From: Litoreibacter sp.
GTDB taxonomy: Bacteria > Pseudomonadota > Alphaproteobacteria > Rhodobacterales > Rhodobacteraceae
Direction of reading: 5' to 3'
Assembly: GCA_026710325.1 (NCBI GenBank)
Contig: JAPORH010000055.1
Location: 1-42,232, forward strand
DNA length: 42,232 nt
The notes under the pieces were generated by a model. The model saw only the letters and a program-made list of their open reading frames with translations. It ran no database searches and was not told the origin of the DNA. The stretch's first letter is position 1. Every line of letters begins with the position of its first letter. Shown in pieces: positions 31,587 through 41,356 of this stretch. The position numbers and the translations under genes are program-made.

Positions 31587-32654
31587 GTGGAACGGAGCGC
31601 ATATAAATTTTTATCCCATATAGGCCTTCCAGCTTATTGTGTCGCCCCGTCTGACCTAGGCGATCTCGTCTTTGTTGCCTGCAACGATGCGTGGGTAGAA
31701 CTGGCAGGTGCAACCCGCGCTGAATTGATCGGCGAAAAGCCTGCAGATATCGTGCCACAGTTCTTTGACGATGCGAACAAAGCTGTGTGGGAGAAGGCCC
31801 ATCGGAGGACATTCTTAGGCTCGGAGAAATCTGAATTTCGGCTGACACTCCAACGAAACACCCTGCTTCAAGTTCACTTGTCACCCATGTTTGATGAGCA
31901 AGGGGATGTGTCCGCTATGACAGCGATCGCACATCAAATAGAGGAACCGAACATGCGCGCCAACGCAGGCGTGGCGCAGCTTTCGCGCGAGATGGAAAAA
32001 TTTATTTCCATGGCGGCGCATGATCTACGCACACCAATGCGCAATGTGCAAAGTCTTGCTGATCTGCTGCGTGATGATTTCGTCGATATGGGCGATGGCA
32101 AGCTGGAGCTTATAGACCTGCTTGAAGATGTTGCGATTAAAGCCACCGCTCTCATTTCCGATGTATTATCCTATGCGCAAGCCACCTCAGGGGAGAACGC
32201 TAAAGAGACGTTTCGCTTAGACGTGCTTTGCGACGACATTCATCTGGTTGTCGACCCGTCACACACCCATGGCGTGTTCGCACCCCCGACGGGCCTGGAG
32301 GCTGAGAAGGCTGCCATTCAGATTATCGTGCGCAACTTGATCGATAATGCACTCAAACACAGCAAGCGGGAGATAGTCGCAGTCGATATCTCTGTTGAAG
32401 CGGGGGCGAACGGAATGCTCGTTTTCACTGTGGCCGACGATGGGAAAGGTTTCCAAGACCCCGCCCTTGCGTTCCTGGATGGTGGCGATTTCCGGGTCGA
32501 TAGTGGCTACGGCATGCTCGGCATTCGGCGCATGATTAAGGAGCGCGGCGGCACGATAAGCGCAGAAAACCAAGGGAAAGATGGCGGCGGTATCGTTCGC
32601 TTTTCTCTTCCCGGGCGTATCATCGCGACCGAGAAGAAAAGCGCCGTTGCATAA
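31587..32654 (+). CDS. PAS-domain sensor histidine kinase
   Basis: 355 residues with a GTG start; no membrane segments, so soluble. PAS domain from about 12 to 120 (GLPAYCVAPSDLGDLVF, then ELIGEKPADIVP). The H-box is SMAAHDLRTPMRN with His145, the N-box VRNLIDNALKHS, and the G boxes VADDGKGF and SGYGMLGIRRMI. No receiver or partner regulator adjoins it, so its target is unknown; the two orphan receivers at 1637 and 5512 are far away but possible. It ends 10 bp from the convergent dacB remnant. Confidence 0.88.
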   Translation: MERSAYKFLSHIGLPAYCVAPSDLGDLVFVACNDAWVELAGATRAELIGEKPADIVPQFFDDANKAVWEKAHRRTFLGSEKSEFRLTLQRNTLLQVHLSPMFDEQGDVSAMTAIAHQIEEPNMRANAGVAQLSREMEKFISMAAHDLRTPMRNVQSLADLLRDDFVDMGDGKLELIDLLEDVAIKATALISDVLSYAQATSGENAKETFRLDVLCDDIHLVVDPSHTHGVFAPPTGLEAEKAAIQIIVRNLIDNALKHSKREIVAVDISVEAGANGMLVFTVADDGKGFQDPALAFLDGGDFRVDSGYGMLGIRRMIKERGGTISAENQGKDGGGIVRFSLPGRIIATEKKSAVA

Positions 32655-32664
32655 TCCGGTGTAG

Positions 32665-34192
32665 CTATTGCTCCGAAAGCTGCGCTTTCTGCTCCAAATC
32701 TCCGTAGAGCGTAGTCCACCGGGCAATCAGTCTTTGCTGCATCCGGCGGGCGCGGGAATCCCAACCGCGGGCGCCGCGCGGGCGCTCGCGCTCCGCCCGG
32801 CTTAGCTTGCTACGACGGTCCAAATCGGAGCTGTATATCGCGAAAGCAAGGTCGCGCCCTACGGGGGTGGTCACATAGCCAGCCAAGCCACTTACGAAGT
32901 TCAAAGTGCCAGTTTTTGCAAAAATGCGTCGGCCGCTTTTCGTATCAAGATCGCCCTTGGCATCCAAAACCCTGAGCTCTTTGAGGAGCGGTTGCAAAAG
33001 ACGCTGCGCGTCGGACCCGGTCAGGATGCGCACCATGTCAAAAGCTGTCAGTTTTGTTTGGTCACCAAGGCCGGAATGGTCGATAAAACCCGGGCGACGC
33101 ACGTCAAACCTCGCTTTGGACCAATTTGACTTGGCAGCCCCAGATGCCACAAGGCTCCCTGCCCCGCTGGCTGTCAAGCCAAGGGACTCGGCGGTCAGGT
33201 TGGTCGAGAATTTTAACATCCCCCGAACAATATCTTCCAAAACCGGGCTCTTATGCGACGCCAAAAGCCTGGCACCCTCAGGCAGCGCGGCGATGCGTTC
33301 GGCGGGGCGCAACACAATTCCATGACTACGGGCCAAGGTATGCATCACGTCACCCGCATAGGCCCCAGGCGCACGTACAGGCAGCCAACGGCCGCCCTTT
33401 TTCCTTCCGAGCGCACGCTTATTCACCGTCCAATCCTCGAAAGCAGCTGATTGGGAATACGTGAAAACGGGACCTTTCCCGTCGACAATCTTGGCGCGCA
33501 CAACACTGACGGCGGGTCGTACCCGCTCACTGCGCGCCTCGAGCGTGAGGTTGAAATCATTACCCTCGGGCGTCCATTCCAAAAACACCCGATTGAAATT
33601 CAGATTGAGCCCGGAAATGCCTGGGTTGTACCCGACTTGCAGCGGCTGCGCAGCGTCAATCTCCCGCACCCAAGGCAAGGCCCCATCATAAATCAAAAAC
33701 TTCCCGTCGACCGAAACAATGCCCGCCTCCTTCAGGCTCGCTGCTAGGTCGAACAGATCGTCGCTATCCAGAACAGGGTCGCCCCCCCCCCGCCAATATC
33801 AAATCCCCCTTGAGCACCCCATTCTCGATGGGCCCGGTGCCAAGCAGGCGGGTTTCGAACCGAAATTGCGGCCCGAGCATTTCCAAAGCGTAGAGTGCCG
33901 TCACGGCTTTCGTCACGCTCGCCGGAGGGTGCGCGCGCAAGGCGGAAAAGCTTTCCAGAACCTCCCCCGTCACAGCATCCGCCACCACAAAGCTGCTGTG
34001 TCCGCCCAGCCCTGCATCTTCCATGATCCGCGCCGCTGCAATGACCGACCTCTTCTCCGCATCTCCAGGCTTTAGAAGTGGCCGCAGAGAAGCTTCAGGC
34101 GCGTTGGCAAATGCCGCACCTACCAAGCCCAGGGCAAGGCAAGCAGACAAAAACGCACGGCGGCGCAGAGGGCGGGTGGCACGCGAACTCAT
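32665..34192 (-). pseudogene. dacB: D-alanyl-D-alanine carboxypeptidase/endopeptidase (PBP4), frameshifted
   Basis: Class C penicillin-binding protein, periplasmic, trimming peptidoglycan peptides. The N-terminal part starts at ATG 34192 with a twin-Arg-like signal (RRRAFLSACLALGLVGAAFA) and carries Ser92-x-x-Lys95 (ASVTK). The C-terminal part has STN (KFSTNLTAES) and KTG (FAKTGTLNF). The frames are out of register at a run of ten C (33782-33791). With nine, the protein reads continuously through LAGGGDPVLDSDDLFD into the second part. Everything else looks intact, so this is a recent mutation, slippage site or sequencing error rather than an old pseudogene. Full length would be about 508 residues. 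Confidence 0.85.
33782..33791. repeat. Ten-C homopolymer inside dacB
   Basis: A mononucleotide run that on the coding strand is ten G and causes the +1 shift in dacB. Nine would restore the frame by encoding consecutive glycines before Asp-Pro, a motif expected in PBP4. Runs of this length are prone to slippage in cells and to miscalling by sequencers. Confidence 0.9.
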
Positions 34193-34256
34193 GCCCCATA
34201 AATTGCCGAACAGGCCCGCGCTGGCAAGTCCACAAAACCCCTGATACGCAAGAGTG

Positions 34257-35105
34257 ATGGCCCGCAAGCTTCTCTTGGCCGCGGCGATCATGTCGCTCGG
34301 AATGCTGATGATCCCCCTGGGGGACAGCGCTGGCAAACTTTTGACAGGTCTCGGCGCCGACCCGCTCTTTATCACATGGGCGCGGTTCACAGGTGGAATG
34401 ATGCTCATTGCGCCTTTCGTGCTGCGACGCAGGGCGATCCTCTTGCTTAAAGATTGGCGCATCTGGTTCCGCGCATCGCTGCAAGCCCTGACCGTCATTA
34501 CCATCCTGACAGCCCTCGGCACCGAGCCGATCGCCAATGTCTATGGGGCTTTCTTTCTAGGTCCTTTGGTGAGCTATCTGCTGTCGATTACTCTGTTACG
34601 GGAGGAAGGTAATCGCCTCCGCCTGGTCCTATTGCTCATCGGGCTCGCTGGCGTATTTCTCGTTGTCAAACCGGGCTTTGGCATGTCTAGCGGGTTGGCC
34701 TGGGCCCTACTTTCGGGGCTGCTTTATGGCGCCTTCCTGACGGCCTCTCGTTGGGTGCAACCCTTAGGAAAACCGATGGACCTTTTGCTAACGCAGCTGA
34801 TGGTATCTGCCATTCTCATGGCACCACTGGGCGTTTCGGCGGCGCCAGACGCTATGCCCTGGGGCTTGCTGGCCTGGTCCTCGGCCGCCTCGCTCCTGGG
34901 AAATTTGCTTCTCATCTTTGCCTATGCGCGTGCCGGCGCCTCTTTCCTTGCACCTTTCATCTACATCCAGCTGCTGGGAGCAATGCTCTACGGCGTACTC
35001 TTTTTCGAAACCTGGCCAGACGGATTGGCCCTGACCGGGCTTGCGGTCATTTTTATCAGCGGCTTTGCAACGCTCTTTCTCAGGACCAATCGCCGCGTTG
35101 CCTGA
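34257..35105 (+). CDS. EamA/DMT-family membrane transporter
   Basis: 282 residues from ATG 34257 with about ten hydrophobic segments in two halves, the drug/metabolite transporter pattern (for example [19 protein letters not shown] at the start and [21 protein letters not shown]-like text in the second half). Such carriers usually export amino acids or metabolites; the substrate is unknown. It is divergent from dacB (64 bp) and overlaps the convergent nadD by 26 bp. Confidence 0.88.
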   Translation: MARKLLLAAAIMSLGMLMIPLGDSAGKLLTGLGADPLFITWARFTGGMMLIAPFVLRRRAILLLKDWRIWFRASLQALTVITILTALGTEPIANVYGAFFLGPLVSYLLSITLLREEGNRLRLVLLLIGLAGVFLVVKPGFGMSSGLAWALLSGLLYGAFLTASRWVQPLGKPMDLLLTQLMVSAILMAPLGVSAAPDAMPWGLLAWSSAASLLGNLLLIFAYARAGASFLAPFIYIQLLGAMLYGVLFFETWPDGLALTGLAVIFISGFATLFLRTNRRVA

Positions 35106-35676
35106 TCTCCGTCGAAGACGCATCGCTCAGAAGCACGTTGATGAAACACCATGCGGGGGCAATCCTGCGACCAAGACTTTGGCTATAGAGCCCGGGAAGG
35201 CGCGCGTCATTGTAAACCTGCGCCGCTTTGGAGCGCCGTGCAGAAATACGATCACCCGGCCGCGCAATCACGCCGATCGGCACGCTTTCCATGATCTCCC
35301 GCCAATCCTGCCAGTGATGAAACGACGCCAGATTATCCGCCCCCATGAGCCAAACAAATCGCACGCCGGGGTAGCGCGGCAGGAGCGCGCGCAAGGTTTG
35401 CGCCGTGTAACGCGTGCCCAGGCGCGCTTCGAGATCTGTCACCTTGACGGATGGTTGGGCGATCACCTGCCGCGCTCGTCGCATCCGCGCGTCTAACTCC
35501 GCAGGGCCTTTAGCTTTCAAAGGATTGCCAGGAGACACCAGCCACCAGACCTGGTCCAACCCAAACCGTTTCAAAGCGTGTCTTGTGATATGGGCGTGCC
35601 CCTCATGCGCCGGGTCAAAAGAGCCCCCCAAAAGGCCTATCACCTGACCCGGACGCGCAATCGGCCAACCCTGCAC
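35080..35676 (-). CDS. nadD: Nicotinate-nucleotide adenylyltransferase
   Basis: 198 residues with a GTG start (AAGG four bases upstream). Transfers AMP from ATP to nicotinate mononucleotide, the penultimate step of NAD synthesis. The nucleotidyltransferase motif is [14 protein letters not shown] (14-27) with both His present, and the C-terminal ATP motif is SSTEIR. The gene follows the aldo/keto reductase by 5 bp on the same strand and overlaps the convergent transporter by 26 bp, which is unusual for an essential gene. Confidence 0.93.
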   Translation of the reverse strand: MQGWPIARPGQVIGLLGGSFDPAHEGHAHITRHALKRFGLDQVWWLVSPGNPLKAKGPAELDARMRRARQVIAQPSVKVTDLEARLGTRYTAQTLRALLPRYPGVRFVWLMGADNLASFHHWQDWREIMESVPIGVIARPGDRISARRSKAAQVYNDARLPGLYSQSLGRRIAPAWCFINVLLSDASSTEIRQRGDWS

Positions 35677-35681
35677 GTGCC

Positions 35682-36749
35682 TTAATCCGTCTCCGACGAC
35701 TTGGCCCAGAGGTTGATATCTTCCTCCGATGAAATGCGGTCAATCTCAGCGAGTTCCGCGTCGCTGAAGTCAAGGTTAGAGATCACACCTGCGCAATCCT
35801 TGATCTGACTTGGGCGCGAGGCCCCTATAAGCGCAGTCGTGACCCGTTCGCCGCGCAAAACCCAGGCCAGCGCCATCTGCGCCAGGCTTTGCCCGCGCGC
35901 ACTCGCGATCTCACTGAGTGCACGTACCGACGCCAGGGAGCGCTCGTTGATCATCCCATCAAGCAGCGATTTGCCTTGGGTGGCACGGCTACCCTCAGGA
36001 ATGCCGTTCAGGTATTTGTTGGTTAGAATGCCCTGCGCCAATGGAGTGAAGGCGATGGAGCCAACTCCAAGATCATCCAACGTATCGAGCAAACCATCAT
36101 GCTCGACCCAACGGTTCAGAAGGTTGTAGGAGGGCTGATGGATCAGCATCGGCGTTCCGAGATCTTTCAATATCTCCACCGCTTGCCGCGTTCGCTCCGA
36201 ATTATAGGATGAAATCCCGGCATAGAGCGCGCGGCCGGAGCGCACGATATAATCCAGCGCACCCATCGTTTCTTCCAGCGGCGTGTCAGGGTCAAACCTG
36301 TGCGAATAGAAAATATCGACATAGTCCAAACCCATCCGCTCTAGGGATTGGTCGCAAGAGGCCACCATGTATTTCCGGCTCCCCATTTCACCGTAAGGCC
36401 CCGGCCACATCTCATATCCGGCCTTTGAAGAAATGATCAGCTCGTCGCGAAAACCGGCGAAATCGGTTTTCAGAATTTCCCCAAACGCCTCTTCGGCACT
36501 GCCCGGGGGGGGACCGTAATTATTGGCAAGGTCGAAATGCGTGATCCCAAGATCGAACGCCGTGCGGCACATGGCCCGCTTTAGCTCATGCGGCGTGTCC
36601 CCACCAAAATTATGCCACAGCCCCAGGCTGATTGCGGGCAGCTTCACACCTGACTTGCCACAGCGGCGGTAGATCATTTTGTCATATCGGTCCGGGTCTG
36701 GTCGGTAAATCATAGGCTTCGGCTTTGCGGGTCGCGTTGGTTTGGTCAT
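35682..36749 (-). CDS. Aldo/keto reductase, YghZ/MgrA type
   Basis: 355 residues from ATG 36749. A (beta/alpha)8 NADPH-dependent reductase. The catalytic tetrad is visible: Asp and Tyr in [12 protein letters not shown], Lys in IISSKAGYE and His in [22 protein letters not shown] near the N terminus is typical of the E. coli YghZ (L-glyceraldehyde-3-phosphate reductase, methylglyoxal detoxification) group. The frame is open upstream to 36890, but only the part from MTKPTRP looks native; a second ATG at 36713 is also possible. It is followed closely by nadD. Confidence 0.88.
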   Translation of the reverse strand: MTKPTRPAKPKPMIYRPDPDRYDKMIYRRCGKSGVKLPAISLGLWHNFGGDTPHELKRAMCRTAFDLGITHFDLANNYGPPPGSAEEAFGEILKTDFAGFRDELIISSKAGYEMWPGPYGEMGSRKYMVASCDQSLERMGLDYVDIFYSHRFDPDTPLEETMGALDYIVRSGRALYAGISSYNSERTRQAVEILKDLGTPMLIHQPSYNLLNRWVEHDGLLDTLDDLGVGSIAFTPLAQGILTNKYLNGIPEGSRATQGKSLLDGMINERSLASVRALSEIASARGQSLAQMALAWVLRGERVTTALIGASRPSQIKDCAGVISNLDFSDAELAEIDRISSEEDINLWAKSSETD

Positions 36750-36888
36750 GGCTCTGTTGTGAAGCGCATGACAGGAAAGGTCAAACAGCGCAGCCCAAAG
36801 CCTGCTTTGATATTGCCGCCTGGGAGTGATCGGGGCAGAGTTCCGCCAACCGCGCCCAAGCGGCCCATTTAGCAGAACGGAGACCTGC

Positions 36889-37479
36889 ATGAGCGAAAAG
36901 CAATATCACGTCGGCGAGCTCGGCGACGCCCAACCGGATGTGACGCAATTCGAACCGAAGCCTTTCAAGAAAGGCAAACCGCCAGAACCCTTGAGTTTTG
37001 AGGTGGTCATGACCGCTGAGGCGACCGAGAAGCAACGCAAAACCGGCACGGTGCAGGTCAATATCCCTGGCTTTTCGCCCGTAAAATTCTTCTGCGACGA
37101 AGATATCCCAATTGGCGATGACACCGCCCCGCCCCCGCTGGCGTATATGTGCGCAGGGATCGGCTTTTGCCTCATGACCCACCTGACCGACATTTACACG
37201 GCGCGCAAAATCAACATCAAATCAATGAAGCTGGAACAACGTGTCGGTTTTAATACCAACCTGTCGAACATGCGCCAGCTGGGCCATATGACCGAAGGCA
37301 AGACGGAGCATATCGAAACCCACGTGTTGATCGAAAGCGATGAGCCAGAAGAGCGTATCCGCGACCTGATGGAAGAGGCGGAAAACGCCTGCATGGCGCA
37401 TTTCGCGCTGCGCAACCCGATCCCATGGCGCTCCCGCCTTTTGCACAATGGCAAGGAACTCCTCGACCACAGCGGCTAA
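36889..37479 (+). CDS. OsmC-like protein
   Basis: 196 residues from ATG 36889 with GGAG eight bases upstream. The OsmC/Ohr fold is indicated by two conserved cysteine positions, GIGFCLMTHLTD in the central helix and AENACMAHFALRNP near the C terminus, separated by the usual spacing. Family members reduce organic hydroperoxides with thiols, but an extended N terminus (about 45 residues) and the absence of the standard Ohr motif leave the substrate open. It lies upstream of ettA by 96 bp. Confidence 0.82.
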   Translation: MSEKQYHVGELGDAQPDVTQFEPKPFKKGKPPEPLSFEVVMTAEATEKQRKTGTVQVNIPGFSPVKFFCDEDIPIGDDTAPPPLAYMCAGIGFCLMTHLTDIYTARKINIKSMKLEQRVGFNTNLSNMRQLGHMTEGKTEHIETHVLIESDEPEERIRDLMEEAENACMAHFALRNPIPWRSRLLHNGKELLDHSG

Positions 37480-37575
37480 ACATAGAAAACAAACGGCGGC
37501 GCGACTGACCCACGTTGCGCCGCGCCCTCAGGCTGGATAAACCAGCCCAAACGACGTTACAGGAGGAAACCCCCG

Positions 37576-39231
37576 ATGGCCGCCAATCAATTCGTGTACT
37601 TCATGGACGGGGTGTCCAAGCAATATCCCGGCGGTAAGAAGGTGTTCGAAAACATCCGCCTGAACTTTCTACCCGGCGTCAAAATCGGCGTCGTCGGGGT
37701 AAACGGCACCGGTAAATCCTCTCTGATGCGGATCATGGCCGGTCAGGACAAGGATTTCACCGGGGAGGCCTGGGCGGCTGAGGGCGCCAAAGTCGGCTAC
37801 CTGCCGCAGGAACCCACGCTCGAAGAAGAGATGACGGTGCGCGACAACGTCATGCTCGGCGTGAAGGAAAAGAAAGACATCCTCGATCGTTACAACGAGC
37901 TCGCCATGAACTACTCCGACGAGACAGCGGATGAGATGGCCAAGCTGCAGGACGAGATCGACAGCCAGAACCTTTGGGATCTCGATGCCCAAATAGACGT
38001 CGCGATGGAGGCGCTGCGCTGCCCGCCCGATGACGCCATGCCGGAGAACCTTTCAGGTGGTGAACGTCGCCGCGTGGCGCTGTGCAAGCTGCTGCTTGAG
38101 GCGCCCGACATGCTGCTCCTCGACGAGCCGACCAACCACCTCGACGCCGAAACCATCGCCTGGCTGCAAAAGCACCTGATCGACTACAAGGGCACCTGCC
38201 TGATCGTCACCCACGACCGGTATTTCCTCGACGACATCACCGGCTGGATCCTCGAACTCGACCGCGGGCGCGGCATTCCTTACGAGGGCAATTATTCCAG
38301 CTGGCTGGAGCAAAAAGCAAAGCGGCTGGAGCGCGAGGCCAAGGAAGACAAGGCCAAGCAAAAGACGCTCGAGCGCGAGCTCGAATGGATGCGCTCCGGT
38401 GCCAAGGCCCGTCAGGCCAAAGGCAAAGCCCGGATCAACGCCTATAGCGAGATGGCGTCGCAATCCGAGAAAGAGAAAGTCGGTCGCGCCCAGATCATCA
38501 TCCCCAATGGTCCGAGATTGGGGTCCAAGGTGATTGAAGTCGAAGGGCTGACCAAAGCCTATGGCGACAAGCTTCTGGTTGAAGACCTTAGCTTCTCCCT
38601 CCCCCCCGGCGGCATTGTCGGCGTGATCGGCCCCAACGGCGCGGGTAAATCCACGCTTTTCCGTATGCTCACGGGTCAGGAACAACCCGATGGCGGTACA
38701 GTGTCCTACGGTGACACGGTGCAGCTGTCCTATGTTGACCAGTCTCGCGACGCGCTGAAAGGCGACGCGACCGTCTGGGAGGAGATCTCCGACGGAGGCG
38801 AAATCATCCAGCTCGGCGACGCCCAGATGAACTCCCGCGCCTATTGCTCGTCCTTCAACTTCAAGGGCGGCGATCAGCAGAAGAAGGTCGGCAGCCTGTC
38901 GGGCGGCGAACGCAACCGCGTCCATATGGCCAAACTGCTGAAATCCGGCGGCAACGTCCTCCTGCTCGATGAACCTACGAACGATCTAGACGTCGAGACG
39001 TTAAGGGCGCTTGAAGACGCCATCGAAAACTTCGCCGGCTGCGCCGTCGTCATCAGCCACGACCGCTTCTTCCTCGACCGCCTCTGCACTCATATTCTGG
39101 CCTTCGAGGGCGACGCCCATGTCGAATGGTTCGAGGGCAATTTTGAGGCTTATGAAGAAGACAAGGTGCGCCGCTTAGGCCCAGATGCATTGGAGCCGAC
39201 GCGGGTGAAGCATAAGAAGTTCACGCGGTAA
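37576..39231 (+). CDS. ettA: Energy-dependent translational throttle protein, ABC-F ATPase
   Basis: 551 residues with two ABC domains and no membrane part. Walker A motifs are GVNGTGKS (41-48) and GPNGAGKS. Signatures LSGGERRR and LSGGERNR, Walker B regions LLLDEPTNHLD and LLLDEPTNDLD. The lysine-rich linker (about 245-300) and the arm are those of EttA, which binds the ribosomal E site and gates early elongation by the ATP/ADP ratio. It ends with KHKKFTR, typical of alphaproteobacterial EttA. ATG 37576 is preceded by CAGGAGG. Monocistronic. Confidence 0.95.
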   Translation: MAANQFVYFMDGVSKQYPGGKKVFENIRLNFLPGVKIGVVGVNGTGKSSLMRIMAGQDKDFTGEAWAAEGAKVGYLPQEPTLEEEMTVRDNVMLGVKEKKDILDRYNELAMNYSDETADEMAKLQDEIDSQNLWDLDAQIDVAMEALRCPPDDAMPENLSGGERRRVALCKLLLEAPDMLLLDEPTNHLDAETIAWLQKHLIDYKGTCLIVTHDRYFLDDITGWILELDRGRGIPYEGNYSSWLEQKAKRLEREAKEDKAKQKTLERELEWMRSGAKARQAKGKARINAYSEMASQSEKEKVGRAQIIIPNGPRLGSKVIEVEGLTKAYGDKLLVEDLSFSLPPGGIVGVIGPNGAGKSTLFRMLTGQEQPDGGTVSYGDTVQLSYVDQSRDALKGDATVWEEISDGGEIIQLGDAQMNSRAYCSSFNFKGGDQQKKVGSLSGGERNRVHMAKLLKSGGNVLLLDEPTNDLDVETLRALEDAIENFAGCAVVISHDRFFLDRLCTHILAFEGDAHVEWFEGNFEAYEEDKVRRLGPDALEPTRVKHKKFTR

Positions 39232-39584
39232 AGTTTTCAACGAAAACTCTACCAGTGCACGGCAGGTGTTTTTCGAAGAAAAGCACCGAAAGCGGCACCC
39301 GGCAGAAGCTGAACGCCCCTAAAGGCTCGGAATCAAGCCGAAGGCGCCGAGCCTGCGTCTGCCCGCCCCGACGGGCTGACGCTTTGGCCATTCCCGCGCA
39401 TCGCATAGCTGGAAGATGTGCGTTGCCACCATAAAAGATCACCGAACCACCGTCGCAGCGTCACCCCACGGGCAGCCGCTGGCTCGGCTTACGAATTCAT
39501 GCTCCAAAAATAACTTTAGTTAAGCCATTGAATTTCACTCGGTGCGTCAACATATAGTACCAAATAGCCGAAAGAGGGCATCAT
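39232..39584. other. Hairpin-rich intergenic region after ettA
   Basis: No gene is seen in these 353 bp. Inverted repeats include GTTTTC/GAAAAC (39233-39247), GGTGTTTTTC/GAAAAGCACC (39265-39287), GGCTCGG/CCGAGCC (39324-39353) and GCCCG/CGGGC (39361-39376). The second may act as an ettA terminator although no long T-run follows. The right part becomes A/T-rich, with a weak promoter-like pair TTGAAT (39528) and TATAGT (39553) upstream of the next gene. Confidence 0.4.
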
Positions 39585-39585
39585 C

Positions 39586-39627
39586 ATGTGGGCAACCTCT
39601 AGACGCAATGTGCGAACTGTGAGGTGA
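39586..39627 (+). CDS. Possible 13-residue leader peptide
   Basis: ATG 39586, with AAAGAGGG (39571-39578) at good distance, opens a short frame MWATSRRNVRTVR that stops at TGA 39625-39627, only three bases before the ATG of the next gene. This could couple translation or act as an attenuator-like leader. It may also be chance. Confidence 0.25.
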   Translation: MWATSRRNVRTVR

Positions 39628-39630
39628 AAA

Positions 39631-40563
39631 ATGAGTTTTGAGTTCGAACCGCATCTAAGCTCACTTCCAGTTGTTAGAAACAATCAACAAGCGGCATACC
39701 TTCCACCTTTATTCCAACAGGTTCAAGTTGGACAGTTTGATGTACAGCTTGGCATTCCATACGGCGCCCTCGAAGCTGAAGCTGCAGAACTGCGTCGGGC
39801 CATGCTGTATTTCGACATGGCCTTCTGCCCAAGCTTACTTGGTAACTTCTTCCCGGGTGAAACCGGAGAGAGACGGTATGCCAAAGAACAGGGATTTCTT
39901 CATGAAATTGCGGTACGCAATATCGCGATGCAGGGGGGCTATGAAAAGTCACTACAGGGCACTCGCTTTGCTTTCGATTTTTTGCGCCTGGAAGTTGGTT
40001 CAAATGTTGTCGCTTCGTCGCACTTTGAGGATTGCAAGACTGCCTCTAGCAACGAAGTAGTAGTGGAAACCGTGCACTGGGATATAGGACAGTCTCTTCC
40101 GACCCCAGCACGATCGACGCCACTTCAGGAGATCCTAGAATTCAATGCGAAATACGGCGGGCAACTTAGCAAACTCAATGAACTCCTTTCTCAAAAGACA
40201 CATGAAGTTCTGGCGTCTGATACCCCGCGTGATTATCTCGATTCGGCCAAGGCTGAAGTTGCTGGAGAGCTTGAGGTGGTTCGAAAGCGTATCGAAACAG
40301 CAGGTATTGATGTCGTCGACGGAGCAAGCAAGGTAATTATGGCGTGCGGGTCGGATTTGGCCAACGCCATTGCAGAGCTTGGAGCCGCAAAGTTTTTTGA
40401 CCTTCAAATACCTACAGAAGCTATCCTACTGAGAAACATCCCCCGCGGGATTAACTTCCTCAAAGCTACCACTCGCGTAGTCAGCGAACAGAGTGAGCTT
40501 AAAGCCAGCCCACTTCTGTATGCCGGTTCGGCGGAGAACAGAATTCCATATTTTCGAGAATGA
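39631..40563 (+). CDS. Hypothetical protein, 310 residues, A/T-richer than its surroundings
   Basis: No family recognised. Soluble, no signal peptide or membrane segment. The first half is mixed (GIPYGALEAEAAELRRAML, FPGETGERRYAKEQG), with an aromatic-rich YFDMAFCPSLLGNFFPG segment. The second half is helical and charged (LSKLNELLSQKTHEVL, AEVAGELEVVRKRIETAG), suggesting coiled-coil interactions. Codons end in A/T much more often than in neighbouring genes, and the context (spacer, orphan antitoxin) is accessory, so recent acquisition is likely. AGGTG serves as ribosome site. No partner gene follows. Confidence 0.7.
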   Translation: MSFEFEPHLSSLPVVRNNQQAAYLPPLFQQVQVGQFDVQLGIPYGALEAEAAELRRAMLYFDMAFCPSLLGNFFPGETGERRYAKEQGFLHEIAVRNIAMQGGYEKSLQGTRFAFDFLRLEVGSNVVASSHFEDCKTASSNEVVVETVHWDIGQSLPTPARSTPLQEILEFNAKYGGQLSKLNELLSQKTHEVLASDTPRDYLDSAKAEVAGELEVVRKRIETAGIDVVDGASKVIMACGSDLANAIAELGAAKFFDLQIPTEAILLRNIPRGINFLKATTRVVSEQSELKASPLLYAGSAENRIPYFRE

Positions 40564-40648
40564 TGTACCAGTTTGACGTTCGCCAACGCTAACGAGCTTG
40601 AGGTTAAGACGGTTTGCAAACTCTGCCCCACATAAAACGCCGGCATCA

Positions 40649-40858
40649 CTACCCACCATCCTCCTCCTCAATCCGCGCCATAAACGCCTCACCGCTTTCA
40701 TCCCGTATCTGCTCGATCCGCCGCTCGATCTCTAGGAACCCGGCGATCTTCATCTGGGCGTAGCTGTTAAGCACGCGGTTGACGCGGGCTTGATAGCCCG
40801 GACCCATGGCGCGGAAGAATTTGACGACGCTCTCGCCCAACCGCAGGGTGACATGCAT
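40649..40858 (-). CDS. BrnA-like antitoxin, short and without its toxin gene
   Basis: 69 residues. The N-terminal ribbon-helix-helix stretch HVTLRLGESVVKFFRAMGPGYQARVNRVLNSY closely resembles the DNA-binding end of BrnA (BrnA antitoxin/DUF4415) proteins. The usual N-terminal toxin-neutralising part of BrnA is missing: an in-frame TAG lies two codons before the ATG. No BrnT toxin gene is found upstream on the same strand, where a terminator occupies the space instead. So it is probably an orphan remnant or a solitary repressor. The C-terminal helix RRIEQIRDESGEAFMARI extends past the motif. Confidence 0.65.
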   Translation of the reverse strand: MHVTLRLGESVVKFFRAMGPGYQARVNRVLNSYAQMKIAGFLEIERRIEQIRDESGEAFMARIEEEDGG

Positions 40859-40859
40859 G

Positions 40860-40907
40860 CGCTAGAAAAAGAAAAAGCCACCCGGGGGAAATAGCCGGGT
40901 GGCTTTT
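40860..40907 (-). terminator. Strong intrinsic terminator, best read leftward
   Basis: A 13-bp stem (40873-40885 with 40895-40907; core GCCACCCGG) with a nine-base loop. On the minus strand it is followed by TTTTTCTTTTTC. On the plus strand TTTT is inside the stem, so weak bidirectional use is possible. It sits immediately upstream of the BrnA-like start and would stop any leftward transcript from 40908-41350. Confidence 0.75.
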
Positions 40908-41356
40908 CTGGGAGGGGGCGCTGTCTCTTCGGCAGCGAGCGCGGTGTGTAGCGAGGGATGCGCTTTACCCCTGAGAAACTCTTGGTTTCGACCGTGCCAA
41001 CCGCTTGAACATTCAGCGAAAAAGCGGCGGTCTTCTAAAGGAATAGATATGCTTTGCGCCATGCTTGCGTAAGTAAGTTTCTCCTTACTCCTTCAATTCG
41101 GTAGAAAATTGCCACCGTTCCTGCTTCAATCCGTGCGGTTTGACGCCTTCTAGAAAACAATCCCGATCAAAAGCTTAGATTGTCGCGCAGCTTTCGACGA
41201 AAACGAAAAAGTAGACCCTTGGCAACGATCGCTTCGAAGGAAGCAAACAGGCCTTAAACGAACTGTTTCAGCCGGAAAACAAAGAATCACTTTCGATTTA
41301 CACACCGCCCAATCCTGCGCTAGCCTCGGAGCATTAACGATGAAAGGGATTTAAAG
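40908..41356. other. Intergenic region with possible leftward transcript
   Basis: 449 bp without a convincing gene. The terminator at its left end implies a minus-strand transcript starting somewhere inside. The only minus-strand frame (start near 41062) runs straight through the terminator hairpin into its T-run, which argues against a protein and for an untranslated RNA. The right part holds the promoter and ribosome site of the next gene. No repeat or known RNA was recognised. Confidence 0.35.

Noticed and set aside
40862-41062. 66-residue minus-strand frame ending in FPPGGFFFF
   Set aside because: It reads through the terminator stem and its T-run, and the nearest ribosome-site-like AAGGAG is about 18 bases from the ATG.
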